Source of the DNA: Prinia subflava
Taxonomy: Eukaryota; Chordata; Aves; Passeriformes; Cisticolidae
Assembly: GCF_021018805.1 (NCBI RefSeq)
Contig: NC_086283.1
Coordinates: 19,764,162-19,828,161, forward strand
Direction of reading: 5' to 3'
DNA length: 64,000 nt
The notes beneath the pieces are model-generated. The model was not told the origin of the DNA and did no database searches. It was given only the letters and a program-made list of their open reading frames with translations. This document shows, piece by piece, positions 20,170 through 32,819 of this stretch. The position numbers and the translations under genes were made by a program. The stretch's first letter is position 1. Each line of letters begins with the position of its first letter.

Positions 20170-23100
20170 GGTTTTTTAATATGTGACCCAGAGATCTGAG
20201 ATAGCTTTGTTGTTCTTCATACTTTGTGTAGCTCAGTTGTATCCACTGACACCAAAAATTTAATATTTGATGGGAAGAAGTTCACATCAACTATTAAAAG
20301 AGGCCAACACAGGTGTGACATGGGGGATGGGTGGAGAGGCTTTGCTGGACTGCCCTGCTCAGTTCTAGGAACAGCAAAAGTTCCAATGGAAGCTTTGAAA
20401 TAATTCCCCAGCCTTAATTTCTCTGAGGAATTTCTCTTAGACATTAAGTCTTCTTGATAAATAAAATACATCTGCTTCAGAAAAACTACACTGGAGAAAC
20501 TGGTATCATTAATTACTCTTTTCTTTATTGAGAGAAATTAATTTATTGAGGGAAATGATTTATTAGACATGCAAAGATTAATCAATCTTTTAGTTTAATT
20601 TTATCCACACAAATCATAAGAAGAAGTGAAAACAGCTGGAAATGCTTCAAAAGTCTTAAAATTCTATCAAATAATTTGGTGTGTCCTTTGATAAAGCAGG
20701 TAAATTGTAAAGAAAGAGAAACTTCAGGTGAATCTTCCACTAGTTTATGCGATTTTTGACCTAATGCTGTGGGGTTTGTGGTGATCTGCAGCTCCACTAC
20801 TTCTCTGCTCTTTAAGTATTTAACAAAAAATAGGAGTATTGTGTGTATTCTGTGCTTCAATTTGAATGGCTAAGCAGGTTTAGAATGATAGGATTGCTTT
20901 GTTAACTCATAGAAAATTTTTATCGTTTCGAAAAGCAGGTATTTTCTGGCATTGAGTCCAAAATCAAGTGGGATATTTTTTGTTTGTTTTTGTTTCTGTT
21001 TTTGTTTTTAGTTGGGTTTTTCTTTTTATGAATTGGTCTAAAACATCTTAAATAAGGAGATTTGTTATGTAAATGCACATTGGCTACTACATGTAGACTC
21101 CTGTTTCAAGGAGCTTCTTCAGCTTCTTCAGCTTGAAGAAGTTTTTATGGTTTTTACATATTAAAACTTCTGGAATCAAATACAAAAACATAAAAATTAA
21201 AAACAAGTGAACAGTAGTGCAAGTATGAACACACAAAATACATGTACAGGAGGTAAAAGTGAGATGAGGATGATCTTCTCCAAATCCAGCTGTGATATAT
21301 AACTCCCTATTTGGTCACTCTCTGAGTGTCTCTGATTTTCATGGTGAGCTCTTCTTTCCCCTGTGCATAAAATCTTGGGCACAGGGATATTAATTAGGGG
21401 GAAAGACAGTGTATTTTAAAGTGACATAGCAGCTGCCAGGATCAGGTCAGAGGTAACAGTGACACCAGATCTTTGATTTCCTTAGAACAAAATTCACATC
21501 ATAGGGAGATCCTCAAGTTCATGCAGAATTAATAAACCCAGCTACACCCAGGCTGACGACATTGTTGAAAACCTAAACACCTTCTCAAGAAGAGATAAAA
21601 ATTCTAATTCTCTCTGTGTTGCTGTTTTTCCACTACCTTGCATTGGGAAGGTATTCAAAAACTAGAACTTTTTTTTGCAAAATAATCTTGCAAATAGCAG
21701 GAGAGAAAAATATTATAGTCTCTGAAAATTTTGTTTACTGTAGAGATCTGGGACAAATAGTGTTTGCATATTGCATTACCATCTAAGAGTAATGGCATAT
21801 TTACTACACTGATACTAAAAGCAAACACTTTAATATTTGTAGTTATGGTTTCCATTTTTGCCTTTCCCTTTCCCGAGGCACCGGCAAGAAAAGAGACGAG
21901 AATTAGAAAAAGTATTGCTTTATGAAAAATTGCAAGGGTTGTAAATTACAAGTGTTGCTGGAGTTCCCTTGAATTATTCAGTGTTTTTAAGGTTTTATGC
22001 TCTGTGTACAACAGTGTCTATGTTTATTTGATCTATTATTTTTATATAGTTGTCTGACACTTCTTTATGAAAAAGAATAAAAGATGTGAAGCTTATCCAC
22101 AATGTCAAATTTTTATCATGTCCAAATATTTTATGGTTCTGCATGTTTCAGATCAAAGAATTCTAGGTTATCTTCTTGCTTGTTTGATTTAATCTTACCA
22201 ACAGTAACAATATTTTAGAGCTCATTTTTCATATACATTTTGCAAATGAAGTGAGAAGTTTAATTGTTATTTTTTAGCACAATATTTATTCTCTAAAAAT
22301 ATTTTGAGGTGGATATCTTTGTTTCAGAGTCTGATTTTCTGTTGAATAAAGAATTAGTAATAAAACATTTATAGGAAATCTTGTTTTACTAATATATTTA
22401 GAAGGAAACTCAGAGCTTGTTCCAGGGAGGAACAGTAGTGAGGAATGTTAACTTGATTTTTTAACAGTATGGACTGATAATCTATGTATATTTTACCTAA
22501 TTGCAGTAGTTATAATGGTTTCAATACTACTTTTGGTTCTGGGGATGTCTTTATTTTGTTTGCTGACTCTATTTTACCATGTTATGACTGTGCTGTTTAG
22601 TGCTTCATTTATCCCAGCTCAGGCTTTGGTGCTGCAATTCTGTCTCTACTCTCAAAAAGCTCAGGATGCACCTGAATAGCTTTTCCTGTGTCAAGTTTTA
22701 CTCAGTTTTGAAATACGTCTTTATTTGCAGAAAATTTGCAAATTTTTTTTGAGCTTTAGAATCAGCACCTATTGCATTCAGTATATTCCAGAAACCAGAA
22801 TCAGGGAACACAGTATCTGTGGTGTTAAGTGGCATAAAATTAGATCATACATGGAATTGGTTGGAAAATTAGAGTTTTCAACAGTGGGCTGGAAGGCATT
22901 TTTGTTTCCTTTGGTGTTTACTCTTTTGGTTTATTTCTGGAAATGCCTCACCTCTGCTGTAACTTTTATCAGCCTTCATGAATCTTGCTCCTGCTTGTAC
23001 CAACACACCCACAGCTTTTCACTTGATAGGAAGATCTACAGGTCCCAAATTCTTCCTCAAGGAAAACTCCTGGAGACTGGAGTTCCTGCCTTGCCACAGA

Positions 23101-26100
23101 TTAGAAACCCTTGTTCCAGTTTACCACATACAGAAACATTCCCGAAATAACTTATTTATAAAGAAAGTGCCTGAGACTGTTCAGTTAGGGGGAAATCTGT
23201 CACTTGCTTTTAGAGCCAATAAAGGTGGATTCTTTGGGGAGAGCAATAGAGGAAATGGAAGTAGATTGACTATATGCACCTGCAGGAAAAAACTGGCAGG
23301 AATAAAAGTGTTACACAGTGCTCTGCTATCCCTTGTGAGACACAAGCCCTGTGCTGGAGAAATATTGAATCAACATTGTTCCCAGCAAACCTGATGCATG
23401 ACAGTTTCCCAGTTTCTCTTCTAGCCCTGAAGAATATTTTGTTGGCTAGTGATAATGCAGGAATCGAGTTTAATGTCACCCACACACTGTTCAGGAGGGA
23501 AATGTCTGTATTTCACATTTCCAGTGACCATCTAAATACATTCCTTTAGCGACTCAAGCTTTTCAGAGGGTTTATGTATATGGAATATATAGTTTATGTA
23601 CGTGAAATTCCCTCTGTGATCCCCCATTAGTGCTTGCACTTGTGTTTCTCTTTTTGTCAGGTGAACTGAATTGTCTCGTGGAAGCAGAGATTCCTTTCTC
23701 CCTCCTGTCTGCAGGATTTTTTAGATTGCCTAGGCACTTAATCTGAATTTTTAGAAAGTCATAGATGTTTGACCCAAGTATGCTTCTTTGGCAGAAACAA
23801 GAATCATGTCACTTGACTCTGTTGCTTATTTGGGGTTAGAAAATCCTCAGTAATTAGCATCCTGATGTTTGTTGGAGTATAAGAAATGCATAAAATTTTG
23901 ATCAATCAAGAGAATGCTTATCTTATAACCATCTAAAACCTTTCTATGTGAATGCAAATTCACATATCCTGTAATGATTCTTAAAAATAAAACACTTTTT
24001 AAAATTATTATTAAAAATGTGACTTTGGCAACATTTCTGCAAATCTTACTTTATTAAAGTGACCCCTCTCCCACAAAAATGTTTTAATGGAAAATTTACA
24101 GAGATTTAAATGATTCATAGACTCTGTTTCTTTAGACAGTACATGAGATACACATTATTTAAACAACATTTTAATTTAATATTTCCAGTTGATAGATGGG
24201 CGGTATTTGTGTAATTTACTTTCCTGTCTTTGTAGAAGCACTATTTGGAAGGAGGTATTATTATGTAGAAATATAATTCAAGTGCTTAAAAAAAAATAAA
24301 ACTCACCAAATTGACACTGATAATTGATCAGTTGGAAGAAAAGCATATAGGAAAATGAAATAATCATTAGAAAATCAGTGATAGTGAAAATCTTCATCTG
24401 CTTTTATGGACTTGTAGTGAAAAAGAGTTTTATTTTCATAAGACACATGCTGGAGATGAGTTTGGGGAATGTGTTTTACTTTGTGTAATTGACCAATGGC
24501 TGAACATTCAGAACCTCAGAGAGATTCCCAAATCTTACAGGATTGATAAAATTGTTAACCAAACCCTGAATTAATGCTTACTGAGGATCATTTCCAAAGA
24601 TAATGTGTATTTTCATTCATTACTGAATGAAAAGTTACAGGCTATGTTTCCCTCAGATGAACTGCAGGGGAGCAAAGGCATTCAACTTTTACATCCTGGA
24701 TTCATTCCAGGAAAGTGTCTTCTTTAAAAAAAGGGAAAATATTCTGGCTGTCACTCATATCAGGACAGTGTGGGATACCTCAGACAACACAGAAATGAAC
24801 CAGAACTGGTGTCTCACTGCTTCATGAGTTGGATAATTGCAGGAAAACTTGTAAAACCTGCAGCTACCGTGTCTAAACTCACATCCTTGTGGATATTTCC
24901 TTTTGTCTGGGATAAAGTTTGTTGGGAGCTCTCCTTGAAGTGTGAGCTGTCAGAGTTTCTGCTGGAACTTTGTTGAGAGCTGCAGTTGTCACCTTTGGGA
25001 GTTGGCCCAGCCTCACTGACTGAGGCATATCAAATCTATCAGCAATTCTCTGCTCTGTCTTTGCTTATTTTCAGGGAAAGAGTGGATAGAAATTTTTCTA
25101 TCTCACACACAAAAGGGTAAAGTACTGCCTGCCTTATACAATCCAGCTCAGAATATGGCCTTTCTGAATTCTGTAGGAAAGAAAAATAGAAGAGGCTTTG
25201 CTGTGAATTTATTTTTGAAAGGGACTTAACCCTCTGTCTTACCCTGCAAATAGAACTGAACATCCTTTATTTGAGTTTTACTGCAACACTGATTCTTAAC
25301 TGCAACCATCCAAAACTAAAATGTGCTATTTTATAAAAGTTAAGGGCAATCACAAGTAAAGTCAGCCCTCCAGCCAGAGAAGAACCAATTGACTCAGACT
25401 GGTGTTTAGGGTAGTGCCTGGGTTTTTTTTTGTATTTTCTTTGCCTGTTGTGAAATTGTTGGGACTCACACATGCAACCTTAAAAATTGTTATTGAAAAT
25501 CGCAATCCTTGTTTTCTTCCTGCAGATTCCATTTTTTTCTCTAGGTTACATGGTTGAGTTCCTGCCAAAATTTGCTCTGAATCCAAATCCATGCTTACAC
25601 CTCTCTGTTTCCTTGGGTAGCAGAGCAGGTGTGGGGAAGGAGATCTTCATCCTTTAATGCAGATAAATTTCATGTAACAGTAAATTAAATGTATAACCAC
25701 TGCACAGAGGTACAAAGAGGGATTATTGCTTGTGCTTCCCCTCTTTTTCCTCACACATTCTCTGGAACTGCTGGTAATGACAAGAGCAGTACGGAGTGGA
25801 TATTTCTGGCAGTGGTAGAGTAGCAATTTTAAATTTGCTGGGAAATGAGTTTTGTGAACAATATTTGGCCACAGCTCTTGCTGCAAGAGTGGAGAGAACA
25901 ATAAATATGTCAATAAAGGCCACAGGACAAGAATCCACTTTGGGGAGAACTTGGAAAGTTTTGTCAGAGTTTCTGTATCAGCTTTATGCAAGGTGGTGAG
26001 AAGGAAAGTGCAAATTAGGTAATCCCATTTCCATCACAGGGGAAAACAGAATCCAGTTTTGGCAAGTTCTGGTTGTGATGAAAAGATTCACAGATTGGCA

Positions 26101-26550
26101 AATTTCTTTGCCTTGAGACACATATCGTCATTTTGAGATTTATAGTAAGATGTAAAACCTGAGTAATAGATATTAAAAAACCCCATAATTTATTTTTACA
26201 TAGAAGAGCAAAACAATTCTTTTTAAACTCCAGCACCAAAAAATTACTCGATTAAGGATATAGTACATCTAATTTTTTTTTAATATTCTGGCAAAATAAG
26301 TAACATTTAACACTGACAACATGCAGACTGAACATAAAGTGTTGCACGCAATACAAAATTCATTACAGAATCATTCAGTATCTTTATACGGCTAAATAAA
26401 TATCCATTCTGAACCTCCTGTTGCTAATCTCTCTGTGTCCCTGCTGCATGCTGGACACATAACATTAGGATAATGTCCTTGAAAGAAATACTAAATTTTT
26501 TGGAATAACCTCCAAAACAGAGCTCCCACTGCTCAGTGCATCTTCACCCC
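20170..26550. other. Non-coding sequence, no gene seen
   Basis: A 6.4-kb stretch without any repeat family or exon that I can name. Two overlapping plus-strand frames of about 140 codons at 22725-23394 are longer than neighbours, but lie in different frames and read as non-protein-like. A short stem of CTTCTTC, a five-base loop AGCTT and GAAGAAG sits at 21123-21141. Confidence 0.45.
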
Positions 26551-26559
26551 CTCTGAACA

Positions 26560-26830
26560 CCTTTAGCTGAATTTACTCTTAGCACATTTCAATGTTGAGC
26601 CACAAGACTTGCACTTAGTCACTATTTAATAAATTAAGGCATATGCTTGATCTCCAAAGTGCCATGCCTATAATTTATCTAACGAGACACACTTTCATAA
26701 TCCATCGAGATTCGATGACAGCTTTTAAAATTAGAGCCATTAGAATATCTTAGAAGTTTCCCTTCATGCATACCTTTTCCTGTTGCCCCATTCATTCATT
26801 TTTATGCCTTGGAAAATAAATGTTCGACAG
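26560..26830. promoter_or_regulatory. Candidate conserved non-coding element
   Basis: Unique sequence directly left of a CR1 fragment, with intact CpGs in AT-rich context (TAACGAGAC, CCATCGAGATTCGATGAC, GTTCGACAG) and many TAAT/ATTA words. ATCGAGATTCGAT is a near-palindrome. It contains no repeat and no splice-bordered frame. The texture is that of deeply conserved vertebrate enhancers. Conservation itself cannot be seen here. Confidence 0.33.
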
Positions 26831-26896
26831 ATTTGTCTTAGTCTTATCATTCAATTTAAAAATGGGGCTTATAAAAAAAAGATGGGCAAAGACTTT

Positions 26897-27040
26897 TTGC
26901 CAAGGCCTGTAGTGACAGTTCAAGGAGCAACAGTGTTAAAGTGAAATAAAGTAAATTTTGGTTAGATATAAGGAAAAAAATTCTTCCCTGTGAGGGTGGT
27001 GAGGCCCTGTCACAGGTTGCCCAGGAAAGCTGTGGCTGCC
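26897..27040 (+). mobile_element. CR1 LINE fragment, internal 3' region
   Basis: Reads GCCAAGGCCTGTAGTGACAG, a GGAGCAACAGTGTTAAA stretch, TAGATATAAGGAAAAAAATT, then CTGTGAGGGTGGTGAGGCCC and CACAGGTTGCCCAGGAAAGC. These are in-order landmarks of the avian CR1 3' reverse-transcriptase/untranslated region on the plus strand. It lacks the terminal ATTCTGTG tail and breaks off after GCTGTGGCTGCC, so it is truncated at both ends. Point mutations and small deletions show an old copy. Confidence 0.88.
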
Positions 27041-27044
27041 TATA

Positions 27045-30000
27045 AATATAAGTTTTTTCGTATGCAGGTGATGTCTGTTAATTTTCTTAGTAGGCTTCCA
27101 GATGGAATTTCAATATTTGAACAGGTCTGAAACACAGATTTACCTGATAATAATTACTGCTTTTGATCATAGCACAGGGAGGCATCACTTTGGCATTCTC
27201 TAAGAAGCTGAATTCTGCTTCAGTGTGTGAAAATAATTTCTCTGATTAGTGTCACTGTGAAAATAAGGTCTGATTAATTTTATTGTGAAAATAAAGGGAA
27301 GCTTGTGATTTTGACAATTCTAGGATTCCTCTGATCCTGAATGTAATTTAGGGCAATGCAATTTCACCCAGATAAGGAACAAAAAATGTTTTCTCCAAGG
27401 GTTGTTGAGTGAAAATGCTTTTGCTCAGTGACCTCTTTCACAGAACCTTTACTTGAGATAAACATAACTATTAGCTGTAATTTTTTTTCCTTCAAGACAG
27501 ATATCTGGAAGCTATGACAAGATATATTTTCTTAGGAAACTCAGATCTGAGCAGGTATTTCATAATTGCTTGTGTTCATAAAAGTAATGGAAACCTAATT
27601 TTTAGCCTATTGCAAAATAATGTTTTTTCTAGACTGCTTTGCATGCTAATATGTAAAAAAAGGAGAAGAGAGGAAAAAAATCTTTGCCTTTCATAAAGAA
27701 AGTCTATATCTGACCATGGAATTTAAAAAAAAATAATTAGATGACTTCTGTAATAGTCTACTCATGCTATCAGTATCTGTTACATATTCTTCCTAATTTG
27801 TAGTTACAAATACCTGCAATTCATGTAATTTCTCACTAGTGTGAGAATAGAAATCAAACTATATTTTGTGTAGCTGTACTGATGTGATCAGAGAATCACC
27901 TAACATCCTTCCCTTGCCTTTCTCAGCTGAGAAGTTCCTTTCTTAAGCAGAAAATGAGAATTTTTCCAAATAGTTTCAGATTAGGAATTAACAATGCAGC
28001 CATATGTATGTAAATTTTATGCATTTAGAACAATCTCATGAAGTAAAACAAATGTGTCTGATAAGAAAACTCTACTAGAAAAGATTGGTGTATCTCTTGT
28101 CTCTTGTTGATTGCTAATGGAGCATTTTCATGCTCTGAATTCACATCACCGAGCTATTATTTTGACAGGTCCTAGATGAAATACACTTCAGATTTTTTTT
28201 CCCCTTTAAGAAAGTAACTTACAAGAAACAGACTTATTCTCTGCCTTGCTCATAAGTCTCAGGCCCATCAAAATCCCCTTTTATCTGCCTTCAGATTGTG
28301 TTGGTTGTCAGTCTCTTTACAGTGGCTTAGAAAGCATTCAGGCTTGTCAACTTATTGAGAGTAATCTGGAAGAGCACAAAGGAATTTCAAACATTTCAAG
28401 GACTATACAATGGTAAGATACATCTGCTAGGAAACCTGAGAGAAATTCATATTTACTGGTATGTAAAATAAGGTCATTCAATAACCTGAATCTCTTACAA
28501 CCATTTCAAGGTGTCTCACAAAAGCTATAAATGCACTCTGGGGGTCTGCAGGCAGTGCAGGTATATAAGGGCAGTCCCTGCTGGCTTTGTGAGATTGGGG
28601 AATGGGTTTCAAGTAGGCCAAATCCTGGGAAAATGGTTGATTTTTAAGATGAGAGATCTCTATGGTCTACTTAAAGAAAACATTTTATTAGTTGAAGACA
28701 ATGCATGAAATGTGACTGTTTAGTAAGAGGTGCTCTAAGGTGACAGAGTAGAGGTGATTTCATAAGAGTGCAGATGAGTCCACAAGAGAATCTAATATAC
28801 AATCATTAATATCACAGGGGAATATTAATTTCTGAAACAGCATCAGTGAAATCTGTGCTCCCAAGTTATAGGCATGAACTTTCCCAATAGTGAAAATTGC
28901 TTTGGTGTATAGATCTAAAATAATAAAAAAAAAAAAAAAGGAAGAAAAAAGACCTTTCCTGCCTCTTCCAAAAACGTAGCATCATGGAGGAACTGCTTCT
29001 CTCTGTTGGTGATTATCAAGTGTGTGTTTATTGGGTATTCTGCCCAGTTGTGTCAGGCTCTGCTAAAGAAAGATAATTATTAAATGGTATAAAAAAGCCA
29101 GAAGCCTGACTTAACACAAAGATACAGGGCAGACAAAAAAGGTAATTTTGCAATCATTCCCTCTGGAGGTTGATTATCTCTGAGAGCACAGTTTAATGAC
29201 TGTGGAATAGTTTTCTGCTTGGAGCCTTTTCAAAACAGTAACTCATTCCTCTTTATCAGACTCCAGAAGAAAGAGGGAGCTTGACATTATTGCTGTTAGA
29301 GAGATGTAGGCAAATGGGTTAAGGAACTTCTCCAGCAAGGCTGGTGTAAAACCTGACACAAAAATCCATAAATAAAGCACTTGATCTACTGGAGGCAAGA
29401 GTTTTAAAGCACATATTCAATCTGCTGGGCCACTCTACCTTAATATGTAGGGATATTGCTTTATCTGGGTGATACTTAATGAACACAGAGATAAGTACAG
29501 ACATCAACCCACACATAAAATTGAATAAACATATAGTTTGGGGTGGTTTTTTTTCCTCATATTCTGAAGAAATAGTGTTAAATATAAGAAATTTTGCTAA
29601 GAGTAAGCTTTTAAAGGGATATATTTAATTTCCTTCCTAACATGCTAGCATGTTGATAAAAGAGATATTCATTCAGATCACTATCTGTGATTTCAGATAG
29701 GTCTCAGGTGGTGTTTTCAAAGAAATCTGAGGACTCTGAATGGTTCTGCTTTTCAAGAGTTTAATTGTAACTTTTGGACTGGCTCATGGAAATTTATACA
29801 TTCATATAAATCAACTTTATCTGCTCACCTGGTGACAGATTCATCGGTTCTGAGTCTGAAAAGAATTTTGGTGGGATGCCCAAGGACTGAAGGTGTGATC
29901 CTGTGGATATTTATAGGAGTTTATTACCACTGTGGAGTTTGTTTCAGCTCTTGCCCTACTTAATGCCAGAGTAATGGATCGTGTAGGATCAACAGCACTA

Positions 30001-32750
30001 TGGTTTCAGAATTTATCCCGAAGATGTCACAAAATCAGGACTTCACTCCCTGTCTATCAGCTGTGTCAAGAGCAATAAAGTTTTCATCATTTCTTGGGAT
30101 GAGAGACTTATTAAAGTGTCTTATCAACATAGCCAAGTTTTATAGTGCCATTACAGATTTCCAAAATTATATGAGTAGGGGTAGTATGAGAGGAAAGCTG
30201 TAGCTATTGCAGTAGCAACAGATAGTGCCACAGAGCTTATTTTAATCTAAAAAAAGTTACTCAATAAAGAATTTTTAGAGCTTCTCTTATTTTTTAATTT
30301 CAATACAAATGCTAAAGTCAAAATAAATGTATAAAAGCCACTTTTCCTGCAAAGTTAATCTCATCACATTGTAAGTAGTGCTTATTTTTTAATTGGGGCA
30401 AATATCATTTTACTGTAATGAGTTTCTTGATTGGAATTTAAGGACATTTCCATTTTGAGCTGTGAAATGCACAAGCAGAGATTTAACAAAAGAGAAATTG
30501 ATGTGTTTGTGAAATAGGGGTAGTTCACTGCCTGAAGGAGTGAGATGAGGTTCCTGACATGGAAGTGAACTGAGAAGATTTTGGGATTAACATTTTCCAA
30601 GGAGTTTGACTGTTCAAAAAAACTCTGGGGACCAGTGAACATAATTTCCTACTGGATGCTCCTTTGAAGATATCACAGCCTTTCTGAAGCAGAAGATTAA
30701 TGCATTGTTGGTTTGCTCTATCGTTATTTCCACATTTATTTTTACACCTGAAATTCAAGTAGAAAGGACCCACCTCTTTAAGCAATTTGAAAAGATAATT
30801 AAAATAATAATTTCTAACTAGAAACTAATGTTATCAAAATGCTGATGTATTCAAGGGGACAAGTAAATCTAATTTATTTGTTTAAAGAACAGTTCAGGTG
30901 AAGTGGATGAACAGATTAATTGGAATTTCCAGTACAACAGTGGAAACAAAGCAAATCCACAGGATGAAATGGTCTACATTAATGAAGTGATTCTGCTTTG
31001 GGGCAAAGCCTATTCAAAATGAAGACAAAAATATATCAATATCATCTTTGAATGCATTTAAAATTTTTGGTGTGACTTTTCTTTTAGGCAAAGAACAGTG
31101 GACAGATAAAACTGATTATATTTTAAATATCATACAACTGATTAAATTTTAAATATTTATATGTATGTGTTGTTTCTGTTTGGTTTTCATCATTGAAATT
31201 ATTCTTGATATACACTGGGATAAGACTAAACTGAACTCCTCTTTTGAAATAAGCAAATAAACATGTTTTTTAAATTCTATGAATACGTAAATAAAAAATC
31301 CAGAACTGCCATAGTTGAGGGGAACAAAATTAAGAGTATTAAGTAGTTTCTGTTGAACACAACTGTAAATCTTAAAATCACTTCACTTTGTCATTACATA
31401 TCCAATCATTTGTTTAAGTTTGCAAGAATACTGTTCCTTTGGGTTTGTTATCTGGAAATCTCATTGCATTTAGAAAGCACAATTGGCTCCACTGTTTTTG
31501 GGTGGTGCAGTTCCCTCCCATGGGCTGTCAACACCTCTGCGCAGGTGTGTTGAGAAGGGCTCAGTTCAAGTCTCCCCCTTGTGCTGTGTTCAGAGACACG
31601 GCGAAAATCTTCAGCTTGGGAGCTGAAAATCAGATACAAATAAATCAGAGCTGTTCTGGAGTCTTCCTTTTCCTGCTCTGCTTTCAATTAGTGTCTTCAT
31701 TGCAAAAATGAATGATCACTGTGAGAAATATCACTCCTCAAAAAAATGGTCAGAATACTCAACTCTTTCTTTGTACCATGGGTGCTCAGTGAAGTACAGA
31801 ACATTTATGGTTCCATCTGGAAAGAATCTGCAGTAATGAACTCGTGTTGTTGTTTTGCCAATTTAACACTTCATGAAATACTGAAGTGCCTCTTGCATGT
31901 TCAGAAAGGATTTCTGTTAGTGATTTTGTGAGAAGCAATTCAAACTGAATACAGTAATTTTGAAGTATTTGTTTAATAATATGAAGAGCAATAATAACAA
32001 TCATAAAATCATCTGCACTTGTATTTTAACATGCAAAGAATCAGGATTGATGCAAGAATCACTCAGTGCCTTCAGCCCTTGGTATGTGACCACTGGCTCC
32101 ACCAGGCTGATTTACACCCCTGAATGACTGGAGATCTCTCAGATTCAGGCTGTTTGTATCAGCTGTGCATTTTGTGTTTGCTGTTTTCCAGGGATGAATA
32201 AATAAAAACAACAACAAAATAGAGCTGGGGAATGTTCAGTTGAATTCTGAATTGAATTCACATGAGCCACGCTAGTGGCCTTTCAGCTGACTTCAGATTT
32301 GCTCTGAAAGTTGCTTTACCTCCATGAGAGTAGATAGAAAGTGAAAACTTATGTGCTATGAGTACTTGCTAGATGCAAACTCATCTTCACTTAAAGTGGA
32401 GCTAATGCTAATCAGGGTAACGTCTCAAGAATCAATGGAATTAAAAAGTGAGAGGAGAATCAAAATAAATGGCTTTAAATATATCACAAACACATAGAAC
32501 ATTTTAGAAGATTATGTGCTTGCTAGCACTCTTGGAACAGTTTTCCAGACTTATTAAGTAATCTTCACTGTGTGCCCAGGATTTGAGCATATCCATGCAG
32601 TATCACCATGCAAATTAAGATCCTTCCATTACTATCCACCAGTATTCTATTAAATTATGGAAAAATAAGTTTAGAACCAACTCCTTTTTTGGAAGAACAA
32701 ACATCACTTAGCAATTTCCATATCTATTTGCCTCTAAACAAAGATCAAAT
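27045..32750. other. Non-coding sequence, no gene seen
   Basis: AT-rich and mostly featureless. An A-rich run lies at about 28926-28940. A 16-bp palindrome is listed separately. A TATATAA-like word at about 28561 has no supporting promoter context. No exon or named repeat was recognised. Confidence 0.5.
29639..29654. repeat. Perfect 16-bp palindrome
   Basis: AACATGCT followed immediately by its complement AGCATGTT, with an NheI-type centre GCTAGC. It has no spacer, and the flanking bases do not extend the symmetry. It may be a dimeric transcription-factor site or chance. Confidence 0.7.
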
Positions 32751-32755
32751 AATAT

Positions 32756-32818
32756 ATTGTTTTGGGTTTTTTTGTTAATTGGAGGGTTTGGGGTGTTTTT
32801 GGTGGTGTAGGTGTATTT
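32756..32818 (+). repeat. G/T-rich tract
   Basis: About 60 bases nearly without C, with repeated GGG runs (GGGTTT, GGAGGGTTTGGGG, GGTGG). Low-complexity sequence with weak G-quadruplex potential on the plus strand. Confidence 0.6.
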
Positions 32819-32819
32819 T

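Noticed and set aside
25647..26239. Minus- and plus-strand frames of up to 114 codons near 25.7-26.2 kb
   Set aside because: No splice arrangement, no family resemblance, and overlapping frames on both strands.
28555..28600. TATATAAGGGCAG word suggesting a promoter
   Set aside because: No other core elements, CpGs or downstream exon. TATA-like words are common at this AT content.
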